Assembly: GCF_013368755.1 (NCBI RefSeq)
Contig: NC_049562.1
Coordinates: 6,076,001-6,140,000, forward strand
Direction: 5' to 3'
Length of the DNA: 64,000 nt
Source of the DNA: Talaromyces rugulosus
Lineage: Eukaryota > Ascomycota > Eurotiomycetes > Eurotiales > Trichocomaceae
Shown here: piece after piece, positions 34,015-45,303 of the stretch
How positions within the stretch are numbered: position 1 is the stretch's first letter
Layout: each line of letters begins with the position of its first letter
Position numbers and translations under genes: made by a program
The notes under the pieces: generated by a model
Seen by the model: the letters and a program-made list of their open reading frames with translations, nothing else
Database searches by the model: none
What the model was told of the DNA's origin: nothing

Positions 34015-35667
34015 TCAAGTCTTCTTCCCATCATCACCAACACGCTGCACAACGCCAACATGGGACGACTCGTCCTCCGGCTCAGCATCGACTTCCAAAC
34101 GCTGGGCCTCCATAATTCGTCGCGCCGACTCCTCGGTCATCAGATATTCCTTGTGGCCCTTGATAAACCAAAAGCCGACGGCGATGACCAGCATGACGCC
34201 AAACACGGCAATAGCGTAGTTCATATCTCCCGGCGCCGGGTTCGGCGAGCCCGGGAAGAAGAAAAACACAGTCGTGATGGAGCAGTAAATCACGCTGATC
34301 CAGTTCACAAGAGGGCCGATACGGCCCAGGCGGAATTCGCCGCCGGGAGGGAGTTTGTCGCGGCCGACAATTAGCAGTGCGAGGATCGGCATGCCGTAGG
34401 AGATGGTCAGCGCGATGGTGCTGACGCTGAGGATGGCGGAGAGGACAGTGTTGGCGAACAAGTACAACACTCCGATGATGCCGATGAGGAAGCCCTGGAG
34501 CCAGAGAGCGCGCGCGGGCACTTTCCACGTCTGGTCAACATGACTGAAATACTTGCTAAATGGCAGGCCGCCGTCGCGAGCAAAGCCCCATGTAAGACGG
34601 GACGAGGTGGTCATGATGCTGACTGCTTGGCCGAGGCCGTTGAATTCAAAGAGGGCGATCAGAGCAACGCCGCCGTTGGTGCCGATTGCGTCCTGCACGA
34701 GGTCGATGAATGGCAGTCCGGTGACAGAGTTGATGATTGCGTTGACATCTTGAATACAGAACAGACAGACAAGCATGAATATGAACCCGGAGAGGGCACC
34801 GAATGAAACAGCAAGATAGATCACTTTGGGGGCGTTGCGGCGTGGTGCGGGGATCTCTTCGACCATGTGTATGACTGAATCAAAAGCCGTCAAGCCGTAA
34901 GCAGCCTGCACTAGACCGATGAACCAAGTGACGCCATCACTCCAGCCCGTCTGGTTGATCCATGAGCCAAAGACAAAGGATGCCGGCTGGTAGGAGAGGT
35001 TGGGCTTGGTGCCCACCGCGATCAGGAGGGCTAGGGAGAAGACGACAAACAGGCCGGCAAACCAGACTCCAACGAAGTTGTTGAAATATGGTAGAACCTT
35101 TTCCTTGCGGCACGAAATTAGATTGACTATGGTGATGAGTACTGTAATCCCCAGATAGACAAGAAACTGGACCCAGCCCAGGCTAGCTCCCTGCCAGCTG
35201 TTGTCGAACATCAGCTTCATGCCCAACATAAAGTTGGTCATAAAGGCTATCTGTGAGGCGGTCAACGTCCACCAGCCAAAGGTATTGATCCATGCACACA
35301 TGTAGGACGCAAAACGACCAGTGGGCGTGTCCCAGAGGCGATACACCCAGTAGGCCTGGCCTAGAGCTGTGGGCATGCTGCTGCACAGCTCGCCCAGAGA
35401 CACGGCTACACATATGTTGCAAAAGGTCACTAGACACAGGCCCCAGAGAATGCTGACTGGACCACCGTTGGTCAGGCCGCTATCGAGGTCCTGGGCAAAC
35501 GTAGACCATGTTCCGAGAACACAGAATGCCAGTGCCAGCATACTCCAGATATCGAATTTCCGAGACAGGGCCTGGTCATGGCCCATGCCAGCGAGATCGC
35601 GGGCATCGAGGACGCTTTGGTCGACCGATTTGGTCGGATCGAGAGGGTGGTTCAATTCAGGGTCCAT
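34015..35667 (-). CDS. APC-family amino acid/GABA/choline-type permease, intronless
   Basis: A single exon encoding 550 aa with about 12 membrane helices. Family motifs include VLGTWSTFAQDL, GGPVSILWGL, VIHMVEEIPAP, and AVSIMTTSSRLTWGFARDGG. Hydrophilic cytosolic N- and C-termini are present, the latter acidic. The group moves GABA, choline or related amines into the cell across the plasma membrane. It is divergent from the copper amine oxidase gene across a 1036-bp promoter rich in GATA sites, so amine import for the adjacent oxidase is the natural inference. A TATATAT at about 35836-35842 lies about 170 bp upstream. Its intronless state contrasts with the 17-exon relative at 13.5-16.0 kb. 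Confidence 0.93.
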   Translation of the reverse strand: MDPELNHPLDPTKSVDQSVLDARDLAGMGHDQALSRKFDIWSMLALAFCVLGTWSTFAQDLDSGLTNGGPVSILWGLCLVTFCNICVAVSLGELCSSMPTALGQAYWVYRLWDTPTGRFASYMCAWINTFGWWTLTASQIAFMTNFMLGMKLMFDNSWQGASLGWVQFLVYLGITVLITIVNLISCRKEKVLPYFNNFVGVWFAGLFVVFSLALLIAVGTKPNLSYQPASFVFGSWINQTGWSDGVTWFIGLVQAAYGLTAFDSVIHMVEEIPAPRRNAPKVIYLAVSFGALSGFIFMLVCLFCIQDVNAIINSVTGLPFIDLVQDAIGTNGGVALIALFEFNGLGQAVSIMTTSSRLTWGFARDGGLPFSKYFSHVDQTWKVPARALWLQGFLIGIIGVLYLFANTVLSAILSVSTIALTISYGMPILALLIVGRDKLPPGGEFRLGRIGPLVNWISVIYCSITTVFFFFPGSPNPAPGDMNYAIAVFGVMLVIAVGFWFIKGHKEYLMTEESARRIMEAQRLEVDAEPEDESSHVGVVQRVGDDGKKT

Positions 35668-36703
35668 CAGGAGGTATATACAGGAAGTTCCGCAACGACG
35701 TAGGGGGATCTCTCATTCTCTGGGGGAGTAATAGCGGCTTCTGTCCTCTTTGGTGAAGGATGAAACAAAAAGCAAGCCGAGTGGCAGTAGAGATTGGACT
35801 GGACGATGTGTGGAAGAGCTGCGAAGGATCAATTGATATATATGCTCGAGCAATCAACCCTATGTCACGTCGCAGATATCAGGCGCGATAAGAGGGAAGC
35901 AGCTCGCGGCCGTTACCCCAGAGTCTGACCGCGAAACGGGGCAACTGATTGAAGGTCCGGCGCGCCTGTTTCGGAGATTACCTCCAATCACGCTGGGCGG
36001 GCCTGACACCTAGGGGTTATCCAGATAGCTGGAGCTTGGGAGACGTGGTATTATCTCGCGCGAAGAAGCTTTTCCCCGCAAAAATCGACACAAGACCCAC
36101 AATTTGGCTGGACCTACCGCTTTGGGGCATCCCTCGCCGCTTTAAACTATCAGATAGCGCCTTATCGAGATAGTGGTGGAGAGCTGGCCAGGATTGTCGC
36201 CACTTTCAGCATAGGGCGTGATAAGATCTGACCAGGCCAGATCTGGGAGGTTCATGCGGTCAGCATTCACTGGCAGTGGTGTGCTCCATGCATAACGGTC
36301 GCTATTCGCGGCAAGCAGAGATGACAGAACTGGCGGTGTCTGTTGTCTGTTGTTGAATGAAATAATACTTCAATCCTGAGAAGCTTGTAGCCGTTTATTT
36401 GGAGGTACCCTGTGCAGAGGAATTGGACTGCAGCAGTCACTGGTGACACTCGGCGTACATATGCGGGATTCCGAGAGAACAGTTGAATATACACCGTTTC
36501 TGTGTAGAACGTCAAAGTAGACTGTAAGACACGCGCTGCACGTGTCGACACCCCCGCTCTTTCCCTTTGTGGTAGGTCCACGCGGACATGCCCGCTGTGA
36601 TTGTCACGACGCGGCTATATAACCCTCCGCTTCAAGCACTCTGTGTTTACTTGGCTTCAATTTATCTCTTTGTACTTCTCCTCCACCTCACACTCTTTAC
36701 ACC
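35668..36703. promoter_or_regulatory. GATA-site-rich divergent promoter of permease and amine oxidase
   Basis: HGATAR sites on either strand are at 35886-35891, 36023-36028, 36051-36056, 36147-36152, 36152-36157, 36162-36167, 36168-36173 and 36219-36224. The four at 36147-36173 are packed into 27 bp (CTATCAGATAG...TTATCGAGATAG). Paired close GATA sites are the known high-affinity arrangement for AreA-type nitrogen activators. The region serves the permease leftward and the oxidase rightward, so the two are likely co-induced under nitrogen limitation. No coding frame of interest is present. Confidence 0.65.
36616..36622 (+). promoter_or_regulatory. TATA box of the copper amine oxidase gene
   Basis: TATATAA, 82-88 bp before the ATG at 36704, followed by a C/T-rich stretch and a CACCATGG start context. 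The position is normal for a strongly regulated fungal gene. Confidence 0.6.
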
Positions 36704-38862
36704 ATGGCGCCTGATACAACTTCGATTCCTGGATACACGATATTCCACGAGGAAGACTATGGCTCGAGCTCTGCTGCCAGCCAGATCAGTCGCAGAACAC
36801 CTCACCCGTTGGGTATGTTTGCACTACACTTTCGACAGGAGCTGCTGCTAACTGAGTAGACCAACTCTCGATCGAGGAAATCCCCCTGGCTGCCAAGCTG
36901 ATTCGAGACTATGCGTCGCCCAAGTCCGTCAAGTTCAACTGCATCACCCTGCGAGAACCGACAAAAAGCGAATACTCTGCCTATCGAAGGGGGACTGGCC
37001 CACGACCAGAGCGCCGCGCCTTTGCCATCGTCCTTGAAGCCGGCACGTGCAATTGCGCAGAGGCCGTCGTGAACCTGTCCAAGTCCAAGGTCGAGGAATG
37101 GAAGGAAGTGAGCGAGGTCATGCCAACATTGACTCTGGAAGATCTCGATATCATGGAGCGTATTTGCCGTGAAGATGCTCGAGTGGTTGAGGCTTGCAAG
37201 GGCCTCGGCATCACCGACATGAGCAAAGTCTTCATCGACGCCTGGGCAATTGGTGTCGACGAGCGCTGGGGTTTCGAGCGTCGCCTTCAGCAAGGTCTTG
37301 CATACTACCGCGAATCTGCCTTTGACAACCAATATGCTCACCCGCTGGATTTCTCCGTCACGGCCGATACCGAGACAGAGGAGGTCTTGAGCGTTGATAT
37401 TCGCACTGTCAATGGCGAGCGCACCCCTGTTTCTCTCGAGGGCTCCAATTTCTTGCCCGAGTTTATCAGTGACGGATACCGCCACGACCGACTGAAACCC
37501 ATCAACATCACACAGCCTCAGGGTGTCTCCTTCCGCATGCGTGGCAATGAGCTTTCTTGGGCTGGATACAAAATGCACATTGGCTTCAACTACCGCGAGG
37601 GAATTGTCATTTCGGATGTTCGAATCGACGATCCTTACCAGGAGCGCGAGCGCACCCTTTTCAACAGAATCAGCGTCGTGGAAATGGTCGTTCCGTATGG
37701 CAGTCCTGAAGCACCGCATCACAAGAAGCATGCATTTGATGTCGGTGAGTATGGATCTGGGTTCATGACCAACTCGTTGAAACTTGGCTGTGATTGTAAA
37801 GGAGCGATCCATTATCTTGACGCCGTCATGGCAACTGGAAAGGGCGAGGCGGCTATGATCAAGAACGCTATCTGCATTCACGAAGAGGACAACGGTTTGC
37901 TCTTTAAGCATACCGATTACCGCGACGGAACTGTTGTTTCAGCCCGTGACCGCAAACTCATCGTCTCTCAAATCATCACTGCGGCAAATTACGAATACGG
38001 TTTCTACCACACCTTCACCCTAGACGGCACATACAAGCTCGAGGTGAAGCTCACCGGTCAACTGAATACGTACCCGATGCATATATCGGAACAAGCTGCT
38101 CCCTGGGGAACGGAAGTACAGCCACGTATCAACGCGCAAAATCATCAGCACATCTTCTCTCTGCGTGTGGATCCGGAAATCGATGGAACAAACAACACAG
38201 TTGTTCAGTCTGATGCCGTTCCGTCTGAGGAGCCGGTTGGTTCTCCAAACAATTTCTACGGTAATGCGTTCTACGCAAAGAAGACGCCACTTCTCACAGC
38301 TCTCGAAGGCGCAGTCGATTATTGCCACGAAACAAGCCGGTCATGGGATATCGTCAACCCCAACATTATCAATGAAGTATGCCACAAGCCGGTGGGCTAC
38401 AAGATTCTCAACAACAACTGCCCTACTCTACTCTGCAAGCCAGGAAGTGTAGTCTGGAAGCGAGCTGGTTTTGCGCGCAAGTCTCTTTGGGTTGTTCCTT
38501 ACAAGGACTACGAGCTATTCCCAGCTGGAGACTACGTGTGCCAGTCTGATGGGCGTGAGAATCACCCGCACAACCAGACAATTGTCGACTGGGCGGCGCG
38601 CAACGAGTCTATCGAGAACACGGATATCGTTTGCTACATGCAATTTGGCCTTACACACTTCCCCCGGATGGAAGACTACCCAATCATGCCGGCAGAGCCA
38701 GTCAGCATTATGCTGCGCGCATCCAACTTTTTCGATAAGAACCCTGCTCTATGGGTGCCGCCTTCTGCGGTCTGCGTTGACACCGTCTCACAAAGCGCGT
38801 TTGCGTCTTCGTCATGCTGCGCCGGGTCAAACGAGGCCTCGCGTGACCAGTCCAGGCTATAA
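36704..38862 (+). CDS. Copper/TPQ amine oxidase with peroxisomal signal -SRL
   Basis: Oxidises primary amines to aldehyde, NH3 and H2O2. The exons are 36704-36812 and 36860-38862, giving 703 aa. The active site looks complete. Tyr about 414 in ANYEYG becomes the topaquinone cofactor. Asp about 330 in HAFDVGEYG is the catalytic base. The copper ligands are the HxH of NHQHIF (465, 467) and His about 636 in GLTHFPRMEDYP. N-terminal D2/D3 domains precede the catalytic domain. There is no signal peptide, and the C-terminus -DQSRL is a PTS1, so peroxisomal. It is divergent from the permease and followed by the aldehyde dehydrogenase. The amine cannot be told from sequence; aliphatic mono- or diamines are plausible. 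Confidence 0.95.
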
Positions 38863-39513
38863 TTTGAAGTGAACCAAATTTTAGTAGTTGTCGGCTGGTA
38901 TTTTGACGAGCATTCTCTACTGGCGTTAAAAATTGCATATGAAGATTATGGTTTCTTCTAGGTCAATATACCATTGCTTGCATTTCAATTTTAGTGTTTT
39001 CATATTTTAGTTTAGTAATAGTCGAATGAAGTTGACATCAATCGATCAATTGTTATCCATTTTTCTTGTGATGCTGTAGATTTCCCTAATTGAACATATT
39101 TTCAATTAACTTCTGTCAGTGGACTGTACAACATGTATTGATAACATCAATTGATAAAATTATTCATGCCATCAATTGAGTTAGTTCTATCTCAAACGCT
39201 AGTAAGACGATCACCAGATAGCCTGATACTACGTCCCACAGCATAACAGCGGCATGACGCTAGCCCCGACCCGGAATGTCCATGCGGCTATGGCGATAAC
39301 GATGCATCATCATCTGCAGCCAGAGCTGTCGAGAACGTCGATTCAGATGAGCGCCAATGCGGAGGATTACGCGATGGCTTGCCAGGTTCAGATGAGGGGA
39401 AGAGAGCATCTGACATGCGTAGGATTTAGCACTGGACCTGTTTTTCCCTGCAAACTCATCATCTAATCTTGCCGTCTCTTCTCTTCTGTATCATACAACT
39501 TCACTTTACAAAA
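38863..39513. promoter_or_regulatory. Aldehyde dehydrogenase upstream region with GATA sites
   Basis: The left part is the AT-rich 3' flank of the oxidase. HGATAR sites lie at 39187-39192, 39216-39221 and 39294-39299, that is 215-327 bp before the ATG at 39514. This repeats the nitrogen-control signature of the permease/oxidase promoter. No gene is visible. Confidence 0.5.
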
Positions 39514-41121
39514 ATGGCTTCGAATCTCGCGGTGCAGCTCACGGCGCCAAATGGCCGACAATATACGCAGCCCACAGGGCTGTTTATCAACAATGAATGG
39601 GTGGCATCGGGCGACGGCAAGACGATTTCCTCTATCAATCCCACGTACGATCTTCCTGGAATTTAGGATTAGCAACCAGCTAACATCCCCCATCCAGAAC
39701 CGAGACCGAAATAACATCTGTCCATGCTGCATCCCCCTCAGACATCGACAAGGCCGTGGTAGCCGCGCGTGCGGCACTCAACAACCCTTCATGGCGCGAC
39801 CTAGGCGCCTCGGAGCGCGGAAAGCTGCTATACCGACTGGCCGAGCTGGTCGAGGCGCACCGCGACACGCTGGCCACGATCGAGACGTGGGACAATGGGA
39901 AACCGTTCGCCGTCGCCAGAGACGAGGACCTGGCCGAGGTCGCCGAGACGCTGCGCTACTACGCCGGTTGGGCCGACAAGGTGTTTGGCCAGGTTATCGA
40001 TACCACGCCGGACAAGTTTGCGTATACGATCAGAGAGCCCGTCGGGGTCTGTGGGCAGATCATCCCGTTTGTTGTTCCCTCCTCCAATAAAAGAACGAAA
40101 AACTGACGAGTGTAGATGGAACTATCCCTTGTCCATGGCCGCGTGGAAACTCGGTCCGGCGCTGGCATGCGGAAACGCCGTGATCTTGAAACCAGCCGAG
40201 CAAACGCCGCTCTCGATTCTGTACTTTGCCAACCTGGTCGTGGAAGCAGGCTTCCCCGCCGGCGTGGTAAACATTGTCAACGGCCTGGGACGCATCGCCG
40301 GCGCTGCGATCGCGTCTCACCCAGGCATTGACAAGATCGCGTTCACCGGCAGCACGGCGACAGCGCGCGAGATAATGAAAATGGCCGCAAGCAACCTGAA
40401 AAACATCACGCTCGAGACCGGCGGCAAGAGCCCGCTGATTGTCTTCAACGACGCTGACCTGGAGCAGGCGGTCGAATGGGCTCATATCGGCATCATGTCG
40501 AACCAAGGGCAGATCTGCACGGCAACCTCGCGCATCCTCGTGCAGGACAAAATCTACGACAAATTCCTCGACCAGTTCAAGAGCCAGGTCAAATCCATCA
40601 GCAAAGTCGGTGACCCATTCGACGAGTCCACCTTCCAGGGCCCCCAGGTCACCAAGGCACAGTACGACCGCATCATGTCGTACGCGCAAATCGGCAAATC
40701 CGAAGGCGCCAAACTGGCCCTGGGCGGCCAACGGTATTCTGCGGAAAAGAAAGGGTTCTTTGTTGAACCGACTGTGTTTACAGATGTGTCGAGCAAGATG
40801 CGTATCTACCAAGAGGAAGTCTTTGGGCCCTTTGTCGTCATCGCCCGCTTCTCGACCGAGGACGAGGCGGTTCGCATGGCCAACGAGACAACCTACGGTC
40901 TCGGATCGGCTGTGTTCACAACCGATTTGGTGCGTGCGCATCGAGTGGCGCGCCGTATCGAGGCTGGTATGGTCTGGATCAATTCGAGTAATGATTCCGA
41001 CTGGCGGATTCCGTTTGGAGGTGTCAAGGGCAGTGGCATTGGCAGAGAGCTTGGAGAGGAAGGCCTCAAGGCGTACAGCCAGGTCAAGAGCGTTCATGTG
41101 AATATGAAATCTAAGCTGTAG
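39514..41121 (+). CDS. NAD(P)-dependent aldehyde dehydrogenase with peroxisomal signal -SKL
   Basis: The exons are 39514-39644, 39698-40066 and 40116-41121, giving 501 aa, the usual ALDH length. Catalytic Cys about 301 is in NQGQICTATSR and the general base Glu about 267 is in LETGGKSP. The substrate-channel and cofactor motifs are IIPWNYPLSM (created by splicing exons 2 and 3), FTGSTATAREI and EEVFGPFVV. The C-terminus is -MKSKL, the canonical PTS1. With the -SRL amine oxidase upstream, the simplest role is oxidising the amine-derived aldehyde to its acid inside the peroxisome. Intron 2 has a GTTTGT donor. Genes of this type are often annotated as cytosolic or mitochondrial, so the SKL deserves attention. 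Confidence 0.95.
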
Positions 41122-41353
41122 CTTATTTGGATTTTGGCCCTTTGGAATCTCAAATGTTGCATTATACATGTATATATCTAGCCTATTGACCCTGAAAACA
41201 AGATTGGAATGTACTCTGGTTGAGATCTAAATAATACTGATATCCTTGTTACTATTAAGAATCGTAAGTCATATAGTATAAGTCTACTATCTATACATAC
41301 AACCACCCACGTACAACAACACCAGCAAGCTAAAAAAAAAAAAAGGAAAGGGT

Positions 41354-44300
41354 CTAATCAGCCAACACCTGTCTAAGCATCATTCTAAATGCTTCCTGCA
41401 ACTTGTATACTTCCTTCACGTCCGGCTTGACGGGTTCACCGGCAGACCGCCGCAGATGGTCTTGCTTTCTCGCGCGTCGTCGACGCTCTGCTGCGATAGG
41501 GTCGAGTTCATCATCGTCTGTGTTCTCGTCTTCCTCATCAGACTCTTCGTCTGCAATCGCCAGGTCTTCAAGGTCTTCCTCATCCAGGCCAAAGTCACTT
41601 GTTTTGAAAGCTGCCCCTCCCGGAAGAATAGCATCCCCTGTACCCTCGGCAGCCATCTTCTGCCGCGTCTTGTCGTGGTGCCATTTTTTCCTGTCTTCTT
41701 GCCATTTGACAAGAGCGTTTATTTCTTCGATCCCTACTTCCTTGTCTATCTGTTTGGTGTCTACTGCTCCCTGGAATAGCGCATTGATGTCGAGTTTCCC
41801 GCCGCTACTGGGCCCCTTGCGGAGGAAGTCGAGGATGTTTTCGATCCAAGACATGAGAGAGCCGAAAAGACCGTTGTCGTGGATGTGGACCTCGTGCACG
41901 AATTTGTAGAAATTGTGTTCGTGGCGAGCACACAGGTCAATGAATGCTTGGACCGTTTGGTTGGGGTCTGCTGATACATCTTGCCGCTGGGCCTTTTCGA
42001 TGACGGCAATAGCGTCATCGGCGAATTTGGCAAAGTCGGTAATACTGTTGTACACGTTGGCCGACTTGTAAACTCGCACTAGTGGTTCGTAAAAGATGGT
42101 GAATAGGTCGCGGAAGAGTTTCAAAGTAACCGGCTGCCCTGGTATTAGAAAAAAAAGAACCCAAAAATATCCGGAAATATCATTTCTCACCTCTTCAATC
42201 ATATTCAGCATCATGGCCTTGTCACGCTGACGAGTATAGAGTTTGAGCACTTGCTTCAAGTATGCAAACCATTCGGCACCTTGTCTCATCTCATCATCAA
42301 CCTTGGTAATAAAAGTTAGTAAAGTTCGAGAATACTAGCTTATGGGTCACCTACGTTTTCAACAGCATTGTTCCACGCAACGTATGCATTGAAAATCTTC
42401 CCAACCTGCTCCGAACTCATTTCCGGGTCGATGAGCTCCGATCTAAGGACTGCAACCACGATGTCGACACTATCATTCTCTGCCTCTTCACGAATAATAG
42501 TCTTGACGGATTCATCCGCGTTGACGAATGTCTTTAGTTTCTCCGAGATGATCTGGTCGTCAATCTGGGAGACAAGCGCGTCAATTGGTTTTTGGAACGA
42601 TTTGATCCCTTCGCTTAGTGTCATCGAGAACATGCGCTGGAGCAAGGAGCGAGACCCGAAGGGCTGGGCGAGGAAGAGATCAAGAACACCGGACATGACA
42701 GCTGCGGGATTGGCGATGCGAATGACGTTCTTCATCAAAGTATACGGGACTAGAGAGTGGATTCTCTTGGCCTGTGCAAACAGCTCTGGAGAGTTGTCTT
42801 CGGCCAAAAAGAGATGGTATATAGTGGCCGCCACCCTGGAAATTCAGTTAACTATATTCGAGAACCTGAGAGGTGTTTCCACATACTCTATTCGCAACCA
42901 CTCGGCGAACTTTTGGTATTCTGGGCTCAATTGTTCTATTTTGTCCTTTTCCCGAATCTCGGCAAACAATTTCGTGAGGCCATCTACGGATTTATTAGCT
43001 GAAGAACAAGGCACTATGTGAAATGCACTGTGTGAAAAGACTCACTGTCTTCGACAATACCCTGGCGGAACTTTTCCATATAGACATCCAACTCGGCGGC
43101 GCGTTGTCGGGCAATCTCGTAAAACTTTTGCTGCTCCTCGATGCGAGTAGCGTCTGCATCCTTTCTCCGTTGAATGTCAATCAATTCTTCTTCGTTCAAA
43201 GTCACCGGAGCGTCAGTCAGAAACTCTTCTATCGCCTTTGACTCGGCCACTCTCTTGTTCTGTAGGATGGTTCGCAGAAACGCCCTCAATGAAACACGCT
43301 GTTCTTCCCGGTACAAAACGATGTTTTGGCGAAATTCTGGGGATCGAGGTGATATAGGGGGTCCGGATCTCATGGATGATTTTGAGGCTGATCGGTGAAG
43401 AGACGACACTGCTGTCACGCCGAGCGTAAGTCTAGAGACAGGAGGTTCGTCCTCGGCCAAGCCTGTCCCATTTGAAGTCGATAGTGACGATACAGAAGAG
43501 CCGTCGTCGCTAGCAGTGCCGCCAAAGAATGAAGCAGTTGTCGAGCGCTTGTTCTTTCTTGGTAATGGTGGAAGCATTTTCCCCGGTATCTCAGTCCGTA
43601 ACCGCTTATGCAGTTTGGTGAACTCGCCATATCTTCGGCCAACATAGGCATCCGGCTGCCCTGGTCGGCGCACACGAAGAATGAACTCCTTGAGAGATGG
43701 TTAGTAAGAGGCATAATTATACCATCGAGGGTGTATCTGGCTTACCGCGTGTTGGTGATATCGCACAGTACGCTTGACAGATGTCGTCCTGACCGCGGCG
43801 ACATTCACATCCCAGCCATTTATAGATTGCCCATCGGGCATATTCACAAGCAGGCCTTGTTCATTGGCTCCGCGGTCGACGACTTCCATTTCCGAGAACC
43901 GGATACGCTCCTCGTACCCCGAGGCCGTAGGGATTCCGGACACCATCATCAGCTCAACCAGTTTCTCACATTTCTTGGCTAGTTTCCTCCGTTTCGTTTC
44001 TTCCAGGCGGTCTTCGGACGAAGATATATTCTTGTTGGCAAACGACTCGAGGAACTGATGGGCCCGCCTATCAGTATCTAGTTTCTCTCTCAATGCTCTA
44101 GTTGCGTCCACTCACCACTTGTAAACGATCTTGCCAGAATTCTTTTTCATTCGCCTGGTCGAGGAACGGAAAATTGCGAACATGATTAACAAAGATAAAT
44201 CGTAAAATGGGCAGGTCCGAATCAACGGGAGCGAGCTCGCCAAACTCCGACTTGAAAGGAGCCCCGAAGCGGCGCAATGCAGTGGGATGGGCAAGTTCAG

Positions 44301-44502
44301 TAATTTCTTGGAGGACCTGGGCACTCAAAAGCTCTCTTTTCAGATCTGGTGCGATAAAAAAAAAGATCAGTCTGGGTACGGAAGAAGGGAGATTGGGATC
44401 TTTGCTCATCGTACAGTGTTCTTGCTTTCCCGTCAGGATATAACTGCCCGGTTCTCGAGTCTCGACGACAGTGGCAGCAGCCACATCTGTTGAGTTTGAC
44501 AT
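41354..44502 (-). CDS. PX domain protein with PX-associated (PXB) and DUF3818 domains (yeast Lec1/YPR097W type)
   Basis: The exons are 44502-44116, 44054-43746, 43688-43046, 42983-42887, 42835-42355, 42301-42191 and 42133-41354, giving 935 aa. The N-terminal PX-associated domain comes first. A PX domain follows (about residues 205-420), with the lipid-contact block VGRRYGEFTKLHKRL and PPLPRKNK, split by a Ser-rich insert. A coiled helical segment (EEEELIDIQRRKDAD type) leads into the large DUF3818 region containing LAQPFGSRSLLQRMF, and the tail is acidic. The yeast relative affects lipid and sterol distribution. Binding to phosphoinositides on endosomal membranes is likely. Two introns end in AAG (CTCAAG and ACCAAG), and one skips a CCAG next to its CTAAT branch. 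Confidence 0.88.
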
Positions 44503-45303
44503 GCTGCGGTTATATTTTGGAGTATAAGAGAAGCGATAGTCGTCTCACAAGCCCATTGACTTTGGTCGGGGGGCGGTGGCAGAGCAGGTGAATGTTGACG
44601 ATGCGGGGGAGTCTGCGGAGCTCTTTTTTTTGTCTTGTTTGTTGGTTGGGCTTGGATGCCAAGGGAGATGACGTCTGCCGATTTGATCTCAAGAGAAAAC
44701 AGCAATTAAAATCAGTCTGGATGCACACATTATGTATTATAAGCGTGATTTCACGAGAGGAGAAAGATCGGGGAGCGGTGGAGCACAGCACAGAGCTAGC
44801 TGAAGTCTTTCGCGTCCGACGACGCCCGCTCCACCCGGCCTTCACGGCGTACTATTTTACTATTTTGCCATTTTACTTCAGCCATCGCAGATCAGCCACC
44901 GATGCACCGGCTGTGGAGACCCCGTTGCTCCTACGTTGTAACGTACACTACTAATAATAAGCTGACGCAGGCTTAGCTCGTGGCTGTTATTATTATTGCT
45001 GTTCAGCTACGCTGCTTAAAAAAGCCACAGAACCATGGATTGTTGCTGCCTGCCGAGACTTTCGAGTCAACAAAAATAACAGCCAAGAAAGCCAAGCAGA
45101 GCAGAGTGCAAACTGGGGCCTGATACGACAACTAAAAAGCAGCTAATACATCGCCAAGTCTATCTGCTGTCTGTCTATCCGTCTATCCGTCTATCCATAC
45201 CCGCATGCGGAATATTTCCCGCGACTGAACTCACCAGACCCTCCTCTCCCTTGCATTTATTAGCAAACAAGATGTCTGCTTCTCACCAACAGGTTTGTCA
45301 ATG
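44503..45303. other. Intergenic, short 8-bp tandem repeat
   Basis: Promoter of the PX-domain gene and 3' flank of the MFS gene. GTCTATCC is repeated three times at 45173-45196. No gene is visible. Confidence 0.5.

Noticed and set aside
36802..37911. 369-codon minus-strand frame
   Set aside because: Antisense to the amine oxidase exon; codon bias of the real gene creates it and no domain is present.
40439..41101. 220-codon plus-strand frame rich in Arg/Ser/Pro
   Set aside because: Out-of-frame shadow inside the aldehyde dehydrogenase.
40060..41169. 369-codon minus-strand frame
   Set aside because: Antisense to the aldehyde dehydrogenase; His/Asp/Leu-rich shadow with no family.
45173..45196. 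Three copies of GTCTATCC considered as an element
   Set aside because: Too short and simple to mean more than local slippage.
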